Assembly (NCBI RefSeq): GCF_017583045.1
Contig: NZ_JAGFBF010000005.1
Span: forward strand, 1,216,328-1,280,327
Length of the DNA: 64,000 nucleotides
DNA from: Leucobacter tardus
GTDB lineage: Bacteria > Actinomycetota > Actinomycetes > Actinomycetales > Microbacteriaceae
Reading direction: 5' to 3'
Made by a program: the position numbers and the translations under genes. Shown here one piece after another: positions 34,208 through 44,030 of the stretch. Below the pieces are notes generated by a model. The model was not told the origin of the DNA. It saw only the letters and a list, made by a program, of their open reading frames with translations, and ran no database searches. How positions within the stretch are numbered: the first letter of the stretch is position 1; every line of letters begins with the position of its first letter.

Positions 34208-35473
34208 GTGGTCTCCGTCGAGGGCTACCTCGCCGACGTCGCCGACCTGCTGGCGCCGCTGATCGCGCGGGTACGCGCGGCGGATCCGGAGCTCGTCGCG
34301 ATCGGCGATCCCGCACTGTGCGGTCGCGTCGTCGCGGAGCCGGTGCGCACGCGCATCCCGCTCCCCCCGTTCGACAATTCGCAGATGGACGGGTACGCCG
34401 TTCGTGCGCGCGATCTCGCGGGTGCATCCGCGGACCATCACGTCGCTCTGCCGATCGGGGTGACCATCGCGGCGGGTGATCCGCCGGTGCGTCACGTGCC
34501 GGGAACGGCGTCACCGGTCATGACGGGCGCGGCGATCCCGCTCGGGGCCGATGCCGTCGTGCCCGTGGAGCGCACGCTGCCCCCGGCCTTCCCCGCGCTC
34601 AGCCGCGCCGGCGACCGCCTCGTCAGCAGCGACATCACCTTCGCCGCCCCGATCGACCTGGGCACCTTCGTGCGCCGCGCCGCCGAAGACCTCCCTGAGG
34701 GGGCCGCCATCGTCGATGCGGGTGCGGTGCTCACGCCGACCCGCATCGGCGCACTGGCGTCCGCCGGAGTCGCGACCGCGCCGGTGAGGCGGCGCGTGCG
34801 GGTGCTCATCTGCACGACGGGAGACGAGCTCGTCGAATCGGGCGCCCTGCCGCCCGGGCGGATTCACGACGCGAACGGGCCGATCCTCGCTGCGATGCTC
34901 AGGGCCGCCGGGGCCGACGTGCGGCTCCTGCACAGCGCCGATCGCGCCGATGCTCTCCGGGACCTCATCGCCGTCGAGGCGCCGCGCACCGACCTGCTCG
35001 TGACATCGGGCGGGATCAGCGCGGGCGCGTACGAGGTGGTGCGCGATGCGCTCGCACCGCTCGGCGCACGCTTCGTCGGCGTCGCCATGCAGCCGGGCGG
35101 GCCGCAGGGGCTCGGATCGCTGCAGCTCCCCCGCGCCGATCGGCCCCTGCCCGCGCTCTGCTTTCCCGGCAATCCGGTGAGCACGGTCCTGTCGGCCTCG
35201 CTCTTCCTGCTGCCTGCGCTGCGCGAGTTGGCGGGCATGCCCCGCGAAGCGAGCACGCGCGTGCGCCCCCTGGCCACCGACACGCATTCCCCCGAGCACA
35301 AGCTGCAGCTGCGCCGGGGCCGCATCGAGGCGGATGGCAGCGTGACGCCCCTCCCGCCCGGATCCCATCTGCTTCACGACCTCGCCGAGGCAGATGTGAT
35401 CGCGCAGATTCCCGCCGGAGTCGCGTTCGCACCTGCCGGTACCCCCGTCACCACCTGGAGGCTCCATGCCTGA
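34208..35473 (+). CDS. moeA: Molybdopterin molybdenumtransferase (second moeA paralogue)
   Basis: A 421-residue MoeA beginning at GTG 4 bases after the moaD stop. Motifs: [79 protein letters not shown] and [12 protein letters not shown]. Together these fit the three-domain MoeA fold. It differs clearly from the moeA at 17.1 kb (domain II and the GG motif), so they are not recent duplicates. It inserts molybdenum into molybdopterin. KPG at the metal site of most MoeA is replaced here by QPGGPQG, an unusual feature also found in some actinobacterial paralogues. A longer upstream frame is out-of-frame moaD. Confidence 0.9.
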   Translation: MVSVEGYLADVADLLAPLIARVRAADPELVAIGDPALCGRVVAEPVRTRIPLPPFDNSQMDGYAVRARDLAGASADHHVALPIGVTIAAGDPPVRHVPGTASPVMTGAAIPLGADAVVPVERTLPPAFPALSRAGDRLVSSDITFAAPIDLGTFVRRAAEDLPEGAAIVDAGAVLTPTRIGALASAGVATAPVRRRVRVLICTTGDELVESGALPPGRIHDANGPILAAMLRAAGADVRLLHSADRADALRDLIAVEAPRTDLLVTSGGISAGAYEVVRDALAPLGARFVGVAMQPGGPQGLGSLQLPRADRPLPALCFPGNPVSTVLSASLFLLPALRELAGMPREASTRVRPLATDTHSPEHKLQLRRGRIEADGSVTPLPPGSHLLHDLAEADVIAQIPAGVAFAPAGTPVTTWRLHA

Positions 35474-35942
35474 AGACCGTCTCACCCACCTCCGCGCCGA
35501 CGGCAGCGCCCACATGGTCGATGTCACCGAGAAGGCCACGACCAAGCGGACCGCGAGTGCCGAGTCGGTCCTCGTCACGCGCCCCGATGTCGTGCAGCAG
35601 CTCATGACGGGCGACCTGCCGAAGGGCGAGGCCCTCGGCACCGCGCGCATCGCCGGCATCATGGCGGCGAAGCGGACCTGGGAGCTGATCCCCCTCTGCC
35701 ACCCGCTGCCCCTCACGAAGCTCGCGATCGATTTCACCGCGGAAGACGACCGCGTGCGCGTCACCGCGACCGTCACGACGAAGGGCGTCACCGGCGTCGA
35801 GATGGAAGCGCTCACCGCGTCGAGCGTTGCCGCGTTGACGCTGTACGACATGATCAAGGCGGTCGACAAGCACGCGAGCATCACCGATACGCGTGTGCTC
35901 GCGAAGTCGGGCGGCAAGAGCGGCGATTGGAGCGTCGAGTGA
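35466..35942 (+). CDS. moaC: Cyclic pyranopterin monophosphate synthase
   Basis: A 158-residue MoaC. The N-terminus reads [19 protein letters not shown]. Catalytic-region motifs follow: [45 protein letters not shown] and [12 protein letters not shown]. It converts the MoaA product to cPMP. It overlaps the moeA stop by 8 bases and the following gene by 4, so expression is coupled. Confidence 0.95.
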   Translation: MPEDRLTHLRADGSAHMVDVTEKATTKRTASAESVLVTRPDVVQQLMTGDLPKGEALGTARIAGIMAAKRTWELIPLCHPLPLTKLAIDFTAEDDRVRVTATVTTKGVTGVEMEALTASSVAALTLYDMIKAVDKHASITDTRVLAKSGGKSGDWSVE

Positions 35943-36472
35943 ACCGGTCGGGGCGGCACGCCGTCGTCATCGTCGCGTCGACGAGCGCCGCGGCAGGCGA
36001 GGCCGATGACACGACCGGTCCGGTGCTGCGCGCCTGGCTCGACGACCGGGAGTTCGAGACTTCGGCCCCCGTCGTGGTCTCCGACGGCGCAGCGGTGGGC
36101 GCAGCACTCCGCGACGCGCTCGACGCGCAGCCGGCGGTGGTGCTGACGACGGGCGGGACCGGGGTATCCCCGAGCGATCGCACCCCGGAGGAGACCGAGC
36201 GGCTCATCGACATCCACCTGCCGGGCATCATCGAAGAGCTGCGCCGCGTGGGCGCCCAGCACGTACCGACGGCGATCCTCACCCGCGGCGTCGCCGGCTT
36301 CGCCGGCCGCACGCTCGTCGTGAACCTGCCGGGTTCACCCGGCGGGGTCCGCGACGGTCTGGCCGTGCTCGATACCGTGCTCGAGCACGCGCTGCAGCAG
36401 CGCGCCGGCGTGAACCCCCGCGATCATCACGCGCATGGCGCGCGCACCCGTCAGAGCGACTCGCGCACGTAG
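35939..36472 (+). CDS. mog: Molybdopterin adenylyltransferase (Mog/MoaB family)
   Basis: A 177-residue protein starting at GTG within the moaC stop (GTGA) with GGAG upstream. It shows the MoCF-biosynthesis fold: [35 protein letters not shown] and [17 protein letters not shown]. It adenylylates molybdopterin, preparing it for MoeA. Its last 22 bases overlap the convergent trmB gene, so the two 3' ends are antisense. Mog and MoaB cannot be told apart safely by eye. Confidence 0.88.
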   Translation: MNRSGRHAVVIVASTSAAAGEADDTTGPVLRAWLDDREFETSAPVVVSDGAAVGAALRDALDAQPAVVLTTGGTGVSPSDRTPEETERLIDIHLPGIIEELRRVGAQHVPTAILTRGVAGFAGRTLVVNLPGSPGGVRDGLAVLDTVLEHALQQRAGVNPRDHHAHGARTRQSDSRT

Positions 36473-37197
36473 GCGAGGTCGCGGATCGCGCGGCCTCGAT
36501 CCTGACCCTTCTTCTCGAACGCGGTCAGCACCCGGCCGGGGAACCGCTCGGCCCACTCGCCCGCGAACCCGCGGTCGAACCCCGGTGCACTGTCGAGCAC
36601 CTCGCGCATCTGCACGGCGTAGTCCTCCCAGTCGGTCGCGAGCCTGAGCACGCCCCCCGGCCGCAGCGCCCGATGCGCGATCGCCGCGAAGTCGGGGGCG
36701 ACGAGCCGCCGCTTCTGATGCTTCGCCTTCGCCCACGGATCCGGGAAGAACACCCAGATCTCGTCGACGCTGCCCGACGGCAGGAATCGATCGATCACTT
36801 CGGGGGCGTTCGCCTCCGCCAGTTTCAGATTCGTGAGACCGGCGACTTCCGCGCGGATCATGGTGCGTGCCAGGCCGGCGCGGAACACCTCGATCGCGAG
36901 AAAGTTGGTCTCGGGGTGCGCCTCCGCCGCGTGCAGGATCGCGTGCCCCTGCCCCGAGCCGACCTCGACCACGAGTTTCGCCTCGCGCCCGAACAGCTCT
37001 GCGGGATCCGTGGCCGCGTCATCGGCGACACTGGTCGCCGCCGGTCCGCGCGGCACGTCGACGAGGTACCCGTGACGCAGCTCCTCCCACGCGCGCTCCT
37101 GCGACGGTGTCATCCGTCCACTGCGGCGCACGAACGAGACCGGCTTCTGCCGGAAGCGCGACGGGTCGAAGTTCTTCGGGGGCAGTGGCTGACTCAT
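36451..37197 (-). CDS. trmB: tRNA (guanine-N7-)-methyltransferase
   Basis: A 248-residue SAM methyltransferase. The SAM site is [20 protein letters not shown], the TrmB signature is [18 protein letters not shown], and a C-terminal [17 protein letters not shown] is present. It makes m7G46 in the variable loop of tRNA. The N-terminal [14 protein letters not shown] block is typical of the family. The start overlaps the der stop (ATGA). It ends the housekeeping minus-strand chain. Confidence 0.93.
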   Translation of the reverse strand: MSQPLPPKNFDPSRFRQKPVSFVRRSGRMTPSQERAWEELRHGYLVDVPRGPAATSVADDAATDPAELFGREAKLVVEVGSGQGHAILHAAEAHPETNFLAIEVFRAGLARTMIRAEVAGLTNLKLAEANAPEVIDRFLPSGSVDEIWVFFPDPWAKAKHQKRRLVAPDFAAIAHRALRPGGVLRLATDWEDYAVQMREVLDSAPGFDRGFAGEWAERFPGRVLTAFEKKGQDRGRAIRDLAYVRESL

Positions 37198-38756
37198 CGC
37201 CGCCGCTTCTCGCGGATGCGCATGTTGATGACGAGCGGAGAGCCCTCGAAGCCGTAGCGCTCGCGGAGCCGACGCTGGATGAAGCGACGGTACCCGGGGT
37301 CGAGGAAGCCCGAGGTGAACAGCACGAAGGTCGGGGGCCGGTTCTGCACCTGCGTGCCGAACAGGATGCGGGGCTGCTTGCCGCCGCGCAGGGGGTGCGG
37401 GTGGGCCTGGACGAGCTCGGCGACGAAGGCGTTGAACTTCGCCGTGGGAATACGGGTGTCCCACGACTCGAGCGCCGTCTCCAGCGCCGGCACGAGCTTC
37501 TCGAGGTGACGACCGGTCCGCGCCGAAATGTTGACGCGCGGCGCCCAGTCGACGTGCGACAGATCCTGCTCGATCTCGCGCTCGAGGTAGCGTCGACGGT
37601 CGTCGTCCAGAAGGTCCCATTTGTTGAAGGCGAGCACGAGCGCGCGACCCGATTCGAGCACGAGGTCGATGATGCGCAGATCCTGATCGCTGATCGACTC
37701 GGAGACATCGAGCACGACGATCGCGACCTCTGCCTTCTCGAGTGCGGTCGAGGTGCGCAGCGACGCGTAGAAGTCGGCACCCTTCTGCAGGTGCACGCGA
37801 CGACGAATGCCCGCGGTGTCGACGAAGGTCCAGACGCGACCGGCGATCTCCACCTGCTCGTCGATCGGGTCGCGCGTGGTACCGGCGATGTCGCTGACCA
37901 CGGCGCGCTCGGCGCCGGCCGCCTTGTTCAGCAGGCTGGACTTGCCGACGTTCGGCCGACCGAGAATCGCGACCCGCCGGGGTCCGCCGAGCTTCGGCTG
38001 CGCGACCGCCGACTCGTCGGGCAGCGCCGCGATGATCTCGTCGAGCAGGTCGGCGACGCCTCGACCGTGCAGCGCCGACACAGGGCGAGGCTCGCCGAGT
38101 CCGAGGGACCAGAGCGCTGCCGCTTCCGGCTCCTGCACGGCGTCGTCGACCTTGTTGGCGACGAGGAACACGGGCTTCTGCGTGCGGCGCAGCAGACCGA
38201 CGACGTGCTCGTCGGTCGCCGTCGGGCCGACCCGGGAATCGACGACGAACATCACGGCATCGCACAGCTCGATCGCGACCTCCGCCTGCTGGGCGACGGC
38301 GGCGTCGATCCCGCGCGCGTCGGGCTCCCACCCGCCGGTGTCGACGACCGTGAATCGCTTGCCCGCCCACTCAGCCGGGTAGCTCACCCGGTCGCGGGTG
38401 ACGCCAGGCACGTCTTCGACCACGGCCTCGCGACGACCCAGGATCCGGTTCACGAGTGCCGACTTGCCGACGTTCGGACGCCCGACGATGGCGACCACGG
38501 GCAGTGCCTCGGCCGCGGGCTCGGTGAAGCCGATGAATTCGCCGTCGGCATTGACCAGGAAGGAGTCGTCGTCCTCGAGTTCGTACCCGTCGAGGTTCGA
38601 GCGCATGGCGGCGAGCCGCTCCTCGTCGGTCACGTCATCGCTGTCGAGAGCCGCGTTGTACTCGCCTCCGACGATCACGTCGCTCTCCTCGATCTGCGAC
38701 GGGTCGAACGCCTGCTCGGCGTCGGTCCCGTCCGGTCCGGTGTGCTGGTCGGTCAT
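37194..38756 (-). CDS. der: Ribosome biogenesis GTPase Der (EngA)
   Basis: A 520-residue protein with two tandem G domains (each with a G1 motif GRPNVGKS, NKxD-like NKVD and NKWD, and DTGGW or DTAG) and a C-terminal KH-like domain ([20 protein letters not shown]). It is needed for 50S subunit maturation. The first 85 residues are an acidic extension ([20 protein letters not shown]) of the kind seen in actinobacterial Der. The gene starts inside the cmk stop codon; cmk-der coupling is usual in the phylum. Confidence 0.95.
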   Translation of the reverse strand: MTDQHTGPDGTDAEQAFDPSQIEESDVIVGGEYNAALDSDDVTDEERLAAMRSNLDGYELEDDDSFLVNADGEFIGFTEPAAEALPVVAIVGRPNVGKSALVNRILGRREAVVEDVPGVTRDRVSYPAEWAGKRFTVVDTGGWEPDARGIDAAVAQQAEVAIELCDAVMFVVDSRVGPTATDEHVVGLLRRTQKPVFLVANKVDDAVQEPEAAALWSLGLGEPRPVSALHGRGVADLLDEIIAALPDESAVAQPKLGGPRRVAILGRPNVGKSSLLNKAAGAERAVVSDIAGTTRDPIDEQVEIAGRVWTFVDTAGIRRRVHLQKGADFYASLRTSTALEKAEVAIVVLDVSESISDQDLRIIDLVLESGRALVLAFNKWDLLDDDRRRYLEREIEQDLSHVDWAPRVNISARTGRHLEKLVPALETALESWDTRIPTAKFNAFVAELVQAHPHPLRGGKQPRILFGTQVQNRPPTFVLFTSGFLDPGYRRFIQRRLRERYGFEGSPLVINMRIREKRRR

Positions 38757-39478
38757 GGGGTGTCTCCGTTCGCGGCGGACGCGGAGTCCGCCAGTTCGTT
38801 CTGGGCGCCGCGGACCACTGCGATCACGGCATCGACGGATCCGTCGAAGTCGAGATCGCTCGTGTCGATCGTGGTCACACCGGGCGCTGCGGTGAAGAAG
38901 TCGACGACGAGCGCGTCTTTCGCGTCGCGCGCCTCGATATCGGCGAGTACGTGTTCGTGGCTCAATCCCGGCAGTTCGCCCGCACGACGGTGCGCGCGAA
39001 CCTCGGCCGAAGCGGTCATGAGAATGCGCACCGGAGCGTCCGGCGCCACCACCGTCGTGATGTCGCGTCCCTCGATGACCACGCCGGGCAGACCCGAGTC
39101 CGCGACGATCCGTCGGAACATCGCGTTCAGTCCATCGCGCACGCCGGGGTGCTTCGATACGCGGCTGACCTGCGCGCTGATGTCCGGCTCGCGGATGGCA
39201 GCGGTCACGTCGGCCTCGACGTGACCCGGCACCCGAACGAGCACCCGTGCGTCGCCGCGCAGGGCGGTCTCATAGCGCCACGCGGCGAGCAGCATCTCGA
39301 CCGCAGCGGGATCATCGAGATCGGTTCCGGTCTCGAGCGCGGTCCACGCGAGGGCACGGTAGGCCGCGCCGGTGTCGAGGATGCCGAACGCGAGCCGCTC
39401 GGCGGCCGCTCGCGACACGCTGGACTTGCCGCTGCCGGCTGGTCCGTCGATGGCGACGAGGATCGGGGCGTCGGTCAC
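38753..39478 (-). CDS. cmk: Cytidylate kinase
   Basis: A 241-residue kinase: P-loop [22 protein letters not shown], the [14 protein letters not shown] region and a C-terminal [21 protein letters not shown] stretch. It phosphorylates CMP and dCMP. The GTG at 39478 was chosen because it overlaps the tyrA stop and has GGAG 7 bases upstream; an ATG four codons earlier is an alternative. Clustered tyrA-cmk-der is an actinobacterial arrangement. Confidence 0.93.
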   Translation of the reverse strand: MTDAPILVAIDGPAGSGKSSVSRAAAERLAFGILDTGAAYRALAWTALETGTDLDDPAAVEMLLAAWRYETALRGDARVLVRVPGHVEADVTAAIREPDISAQVSRVSKHPGVRDGLNAMFRRIVADSGLPGVVIEGRDITTVVAPDAPVRILMTASAEVRAHRRAGELPGLSHEHVLADIEARDAKDALVVDFFTAAPGVTTIDTSDLDFDGSVDAVIAVVRGAQNELADSASAANGDTP

Positions 39479-40575
39479 AGCGTTCTCCATCCGCGCTCGG
39501 TGAGGTCTCGCCTCGCGTCCTCGACCACTTCCGGGAGGACCGCGATCTCGGCGAAGCCGATCTGGGCGCCCGGCGAGTGCTCGAGGCGCAAGTCTTCCAT
39601 GTTAACCCCCAGCTCTCCGAGTTCGGTGAGCAGGCGACCCAGTTCACCGGGCTGGTCGTCGACGAGCACCGTCAGGCGGACGAACCGCTCGGATGATCCG
39701 TGCTTGCCGGGGATGCGCGCCACGCCGCGGTTCCCGTCGGCGAGGAAGCCGGCGATGGCGCGTTTCGCTCCGGGAGCGTCCACGTCGCGCAGAGCCGCGA
39801 TCAACGACTCGAGGTCGGCGTGGACGCCGTCGAGCAGCTCGACGACGGGACCGCGGTTCGCGGTGAGGATCTGCACCCACAGTTCCGGATCGCTCGATGC
39901 GATGCGAGTCGTATCGCGCAGTCCCTGACCGGCGAGCCCGACCGCGGGATCAGGCGCCGCGAGCAGCCGACCGGCGAGCAGGCTCGAGACGATCTGCGGG
40001 AGATGCGAGACGACCCCCACGGCCCGATCATGATCCTCCGGCGTCATCTCGAGCGGCGACGCTCCGAGGTCGAGCGCGACCGCCTCGACGACGGCGAGCG
40101 AGGCCGCAGGGGTCTCGCCGTCGCGGCAGATGATCCACGGCCGCGCGGTGAAGAGATCGGCCCGAGCCATGATGGCGCCACCGCGCTCGCGACCGGCCAT
40201 GGGGTGCGATCCGACGTAGCGGGTGAGGTCGAGGCCGCGCGCGCGCAGCGTCTCGTAGGGGGCGAGCTTCACACTGGCGACGTCGGTGACGGTGGACTCG
40301 GTGAACCGCGCGAGCGCGGCTTCGACGGCGTCGGCCGTCACATCGGGCGGCGTCGCCACGACGACGAGGGCGGGCTCCGGGTCGGAGGCGTCTCGGACGC
40401 GGCCCGCTCCGTAGTCCGCCGCGAGCGCCACGGTGGTCGGTGAAAGATCCTCGAGCGTGACATCGACACCGAGCTCGCGGAGCCCGAGTCCGACACTCGC
40501 GCCGAGCAGGCCCGCACCCACGATGTGCACGGGACCCGCGGTGCGCGCGGCTCGGCCGCCTCGGATCTCGCTCAT
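39475..40575 (-). CDS. tyrA: Prephenate dehydrogenase with C-terminal ACT domain
   Basis: A 366-residue enzyme. The NAD fingerprint is VHIVGAGLLGASVGLGL, followed by TDVASVKLAPYETLRA, GSHPMAGRERGG and TPEDHDRAVGVVSHLPQIV. Residues about 288-360 form an ACT domain (RLTVLVDDQPGELGRLLTEL) that probably binds tyrosine for feedback control. It oxidatively decarboxylates prephenate in tyrosine synthesis. It overlaps the rluB stop by 4 bases. Confidence 0.93.
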   Translation of the reverse strand: MSEIRGGRAARTAGPVHIVGAGLLGASVGLGLRELGVDVTLEDLSPTTVALAADYGAGRVRDASDPEPALVVVATPPDVTADAVEAALARFTESTVTDVASVKLAPYETLRARGLDLTRYVGSHPMAGRERGGAIMARADLFTARPWIICRDGETPAASLAVVEAVALDLGASPLEMTPEDHDRAVGVVSHLPQIVSSLLAGRLLAAPDPAVGLAGQGLRDTTRIASSDPELWVQILTANRGPVVELLDGVHADLESLIAALRDVDAPGAKRAIAGFLADGNRGVARIPGKHGSSERFVRLTVLVDDQPGELGRLLTELGELGVNMEDLRLEHSPGAQIGFAEIAVLPEVVEDARRDLTERGWRTL

Positions 40576-41477
40576 CGGTCGGCTCCTCCCTGGATGCTGC
40601 CGGGTGATGCGTCGCGCGCATCGGGGCGCGGCCCCCGGCCGTGCGGGTTGCCTCGGGCCGCGACTCCGCGCATGCCTCGCGCTCCCCTACCGTCGCCCGG
40701 CCGCCCTCCGGTCGCGGACCTGCCGTCGCGCGGCTCGGTGGCGCTCAGCAGCGCTCCACGCTCGCCCGCGGAGAGCTCGCGCAGCTCACCGCTGCCGAGC
40801 GTGCCCAGAGCGAGCGGACCGAACCGACGGCGCACGAGTTCGACGACCGGGTGCCCCACCTCGGCGAGCATGCGGCGGACGATCCGATTCCGTCCCGAGT
40901 GGAGGGTGAGCTCGACGAGCGAGTGGCTCGCGCCGCGCCCCCCGGGCAGGATCTTCGCGTGATCGGCGTGGATCGGCCCGTCGGCGAGCTCGATGCCGTC
41001 GCGCAATCGCTGGATCACCGCGGGCGTCACCCGACCGCGCACCTTCGCGACGTACGTCTTCTCGACACCGAACTTCGGGTGGGCGAGCGCGTGGGCGAGC
41101 GCACCGTCGTTGGTGAGGATCAGCAGACCGCTCGTGTCGGTGTCGAGCCGGCCCACGTTGTACAACCGCTCCTCGAAGCGATCGGTGAACTCCCGCAGAT
41201 CGGGTCGGCCCTGCTCATCGCTCATCGTCGACACGACGCCGCGCGGTTTGTTGAGCATGAAGTAGCGTTTGGAGACGTCGAGCTGCACCACCACGCCGTC
41301 GACCCGCACCTCGTCGTGTGCGACATCGATGCGACTGCCGAGTTCGAAGACGGGTTCGCCGTTCACTTCGACGCGGCCGCTCGCGATGAGGGTCTCGCAC
41401 GCGCGCCTGGAGGCGACGCCCGCGTGCGCCAGCGCCTTCTGCAGGCGCGGCCTCGGATCCTGTGCGTCATCCGTCAT
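40572..41477 (-). CDS. rluB: 23S rRNA pseudouridine synthase, RluB-type
   Basis: A 301-residue protein. An S4 domain (residues about 11-60, LQKALAHAGVASRRACETLI) is followed by the synthase core with the catalytic Asp in VGRLDTDTSGLLILTNDG and NKPRGVVST. The last 60 residues are a Gly/Arg-rich low-complexity tail (GGRPGDGRGARGMRG), which may help bind rRNA. It is co-translated with scpB and tyrA. Confidence 0.9.
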   Translation of the reverse strand: MTDDAQDPRPRLQKALAHAGVASRRACETLIASGRVEVNGEPVFELGSRIDVAHDEVRVDGVVVQLDVSKRYFMLNKPRGVVSTMSDEQGRPDLREFTDRFEERLYNVGRLDTDTSGLLILTNDGALAHALAHPKFGVEKTYVAKVRGRVTPAVIQRLRDGIELADGPIHADHAKILPGGRGASHSLVELTLHSGRNRIVRRMLAEVGHPVVELVRRRFGPLALGTLGSGELRELSAGERGALLSATEPRDGRSATGGRPGDGRGARGMRGVAARGNPHGRGPRPDARDASPGSIQGGADR

Positions 41478-42154
41478 GCGTCACTCCGTTCCGCCTCATC
41501 GGGCGCGGGCACAGCGCGGGGCCCGCCGTGCAGTCCCTCCGCATCGAACCCGTCGCTGCCGTCGTCGAGCAGGGGCGAGATGGGCGGCAACTCTTCGATC
41601 GATCCGATGCCGAGGTGTCGCAGCAGCTCATCGGTGGTGCCGTAGAGGAACGCGCCCGTCTCCGGATCCTGACCGACCTCGGTGATGAGCCCCCTGCCGA
41701 CCAGCGTGCGCACCACCGAATCCACGCCGACGGCGCGGATGGAAGCGATCGCACCGCGAGAGATGGGCTGGCGATACGCGATGACGGCGAGCGTCTCGAG
41801 CGCGGCCTGCGAGAGCTTGGCCGGACTCTGCTGCTGCACGAAGTCGGCGATCACGGGATCGAGGCTCTCGCGCACGTAGAAGCGGTAGCCTCCGGCGACC
41901 TCGCGCAGTTCGAAGCCGCGCACTCGCCCGCCGGGTTCGCCGTCGTAATCGGCGACGAGTGCGGCGACCGCGCGTCGGACCTCGCGCACCGGACGGTTCG
42001 TCGCGGTCGCGAGCGCCACCGCACTGAGCGGCTCATCGGCGACGATCAGCACCGCCTCGAGCTGCTGCTCGAGCGTGTGCTCACCGCGCGCCCGGTCCAG
42101 TTCGGTCTCGGTACCGGCCGCATCCGTCTCGAGCGTGCGCACGTCATCAGTCAT
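41474..42154 (-). CDS. scpB: Segregation and condensation protein B
   Basis: A 226-residue protein with two winged-helix units: LEQQLEAVLIVADEPLSAVA and KLSQAALETLAVIAYRQPIS, then GRGLITEVGQDPETGAFLYG. ScpB dimers bind ScpA and the SMC ATPase in chromosome compaction. The C-terminal 40 residues are acidic and disordered. The start overlaps scpA by 8 bases. Confidence 0.93.
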   Translation of the reverse strand: MTDDVRTLETDAAGTETELDRARGEHTLEQQLEAVLIVADEPLSAVALATATNRPVREVRRAVAALVADYDGEPGGRVRGFELREVAGGYRFYVRESLDPVIADFVQQQSPAKLSQAALETLAVIAYRQPISRGAIASIRAVGVDSVVRTLVGRGLITEVGQDPETGAFLYGTTDELLRHLGIGSIEELPPISPLLDDGSDGFDAEGLHGGPRAVPAPDEAERSDA

Positions 42155-42974
42155 AATCGGTTCCCAACGTTGCGAGATCGTCGTCGGACCAGTGCTCGCC
42201 GGTCCACGTCACCGTCAGCTCGCCGAGCGGCTCCAATTGCTCGAACGTGACCGCGGATCGCCGGTAGAGCTCGAGGATCGCCAGGAATCGCGCGACGATG
42301 ACCCCCTGTTCGATGACTCCCGCGATCATGTCGCGGAACGACTGACGGCCGGAGGTGCGCAGCAGCGAGACCACGATCGCCGCCTGCTCACGGATCGAGA
42401 CGAGCGGCGCGTGCAAATGCTCGAGGCCGACGGTCGGAATCTCGCGGGGGGTGAACGCCAGCGTTGCGATGGCCGCGAAGTCGTCGGGCGAAAGCGTCCA
42501 CACGAGTTCGGGGCCACGATTGCGGTACTGCGGGTCGAGCGGGGTCTGACGCGGATGCCTGGCGGCCTCGGTCGCGAGTCGCCGGCGGAACCACTCGCTG
42601 GCCTGCTTGAAGGCGCGGTACTGCAGCAGCCGGGCGAAGAGCAGGTCTCTGGCCTCGAGCAGGGCGACGTCGTCGGCGTCGACGACTTCTCCCTGCGGGA
42701 GCAGGCTCGCGATCTTGAGGTCGAGCAGCGTCGCGGCGACCACGAGAAACTCGGAGGCCTGATCGAGTTCGGCGAGCCCCTGACCTTCGAGCCCCGAAAG
42801 ATACGAGATGAACTCATCGGTCACGAGGCTCAAGGACACCTCGGTGATGTCGAGTTCGTGCTTGCCGATGAGGTTCAGCAGCAGGTCGAAGGGACCGTCG
42901 AACGCGTCGAGGGTGACGTGGAACCCTGGGGCGGCCTCCGCACCCAGCTCTGCGTCGGTCTGCTGCGCGGCCAT
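42147..42974 (-). CDS. scpA: Segregation and condensation protein A (kleisin)
   Basis: A 275-residue kleisin. The N-terminal SMC-neck helix region reads LDAFDGPFDLLLNLIGKHEL. The middle has VAATLLDLKIASLLP, and the C-terminal winged helix is FLAILELYRRSAVTFEQLEP. It bridges the two SMC heads. It lies 5 bases after parA, the standard actinobacterial arrangement. Confidence 0.93.
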   Translation of the reverse strand: MAAQQTDAELGAEAAPGFHVTLDAFDGPFDLLLNLIGKHELDITEVSLSLVTDEFISYLSGLEGQGLAELDQASEFLVVAATLLDLKIASLLPQGEVVDADDVALLEARDLLFARLLQYRAFKQASEWFRRRLATEAARHPRQTPLDPQYRNRGPELVWTLSPDDFAAIATLAFTPREIPTVGLEHLHAPLVSIREQAAIVVSLLRTSGRQSFRDMIAGVIEQGVIVARFLAILELYRRSAVTFEQLEPLGELTVTWTGEHWSDDDLATLGTDYD

Positions 42975-42979
42975 GGACG

Positions 42980-43834
42980 TTACGCGCAGAGCTTCCGCTC
43001 GACGAGCTCACGGGAGAGGCGGAGGTACGCTTCGGCTGCGGCGTTGCTCGGGGCGTAGTCGAGCACTGACTTCGCCGCGATCTGCGCGTCGGGCAGCTTC
43101 ACGGTTCTGCCGATGACGGTGTCGAAGACCTTGTCGCCGAACGTATCGACGACGCGTTCGAGCACCTCGCGGGCGTGGAGGGTGCGCGGGTCGTACATGG
43201 TGGCGACGATCCCGTCGAGTTCGAGCATCGGGTTCAGGCGATCGCGCACCTTGTCAATGGTTTCGATGAGCAGCGCGACGCCGCGGAGTGCGAAGTATTC
43301 GCACGCGAGCGGGATCAGCACGCCGTGGCTCGCCGTCAGCGCATTGACGGTGAGCAGGCCGAGCGATGGCTGGCAGTCGACCAGGATCACGTCGTAGTCG
43401 GGGGCGATCTTGCGCAGCACCCCGGCCAGGATCTGCTCGCGCGCGACCTCGGTGACGAGGTGCACCTCGGCAGCGGACAGGTCGATGTTCGCCGGGACCA
43501 CGTCGAGACGCGGCGTCTCCGTCTGCTGCACGACCTCGCGGGGGTCCTTCACCTTGCCGAGCATGAGATCGTAGATGGTCGGCACGTCGTGCGCCGGCAC
43601 GCCGAGGCCCGCGGACAGCGCGCCCTGCGGATCGAAGTCGACGGCGAGCACCCGGCGGCCGTAGCGCGCGAGCGCGGCAGCGAGATTGATGGTGCTCGTG
43701 GTCTTGCCGACGCCGCCCTTCTGGTTGCACATCGCGATGATCCGTGCCGGGCCGTGACGGTCGAGCTTCGGCGGTACCGGGATGAACCGATCGGGCCGCC
43801 CCGTCGGGCCAGGTTTCGCCGCGTTCGTCGCCAC
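42980..43834 (-). CDS. ParA/Soj-family chromosome-partitioning ATPase
   Basis: A 284-residue ATPase with the deviant Walker A CNQKGGVGKTT, then LAVDFDPQGALSAGLG and VDCQPSLGLLTVNAL. The family moves DNA by dynamic nucleoid binding. No parB gene is next to it, so it is the ScpAB-linked paralogue rather than the origin-proximal ParA. In many Actinobacteria xerD lies directly upstream of this gene; here xerD is 9 kb away behind the surface-protein island. Confidence 0.93.
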   Translation of the reverse strand: MATNAAKPGPTGRPDRFIPVPPKLDRHGPARIIAMCNQKGGVGKTTSTINLAAALARYGRRVLAVDFDPQGALSAGLGVPAHDVPTIYDLMLGKVKDPREVVQQTETPRLDVVPANIDLSAAEVHLVTEVAREQILAGVLRKIAPDYDVILVDCQPSLGLLTVNALTASHGVLIPLACEYFALRGVALLIETIDKVRDRLNPMLELDGIVATMYDPRTLHAREVLERVVDTFGDKVFDTVIGRTVKLPDAQIAAKSVLDYAPSNAAAEAYLRLSRELVERKLCA

Positions 43835-43918
43835 TCTCGCCCCTTTCGTTCCGCTGACGCTCCATCCTATCGTGCACGGCAGGCGACCTTCGGAGGCGTG
43901 CCGCGGGGCGGTTCGGTG

Positions 43919-43924
43919 TAAAAT
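43919..43924 (+). promoter_or_regulatory. Weak candidate -10 element for the LAL regulator
   Basis: TAAAAT stands out as an AT-rich hexamer in an otherwise GC-rich 195-base gap, about 105 bases before the start codon. No matching -35 was found. Confidence 0.25.
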
Positions 43925-44030
43925 TCTGAGCGGGGAACAACAACGCCTGTCGACGAGCCCAGGGTGTCACCGTCGACACGCGGACCCGGCGAGCACCATC
44001 CGGGTGCCGCTGGCACGAAAGGGGTGCGGC

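Noticed and set aside
43782..44030. N-terminal extension of the LAL regulator back into parA
   Set aside because: The ATG at 44031 has a good AAAGGGG site and gives a normal Walker A position; the upstream part overlaps the parA start region.
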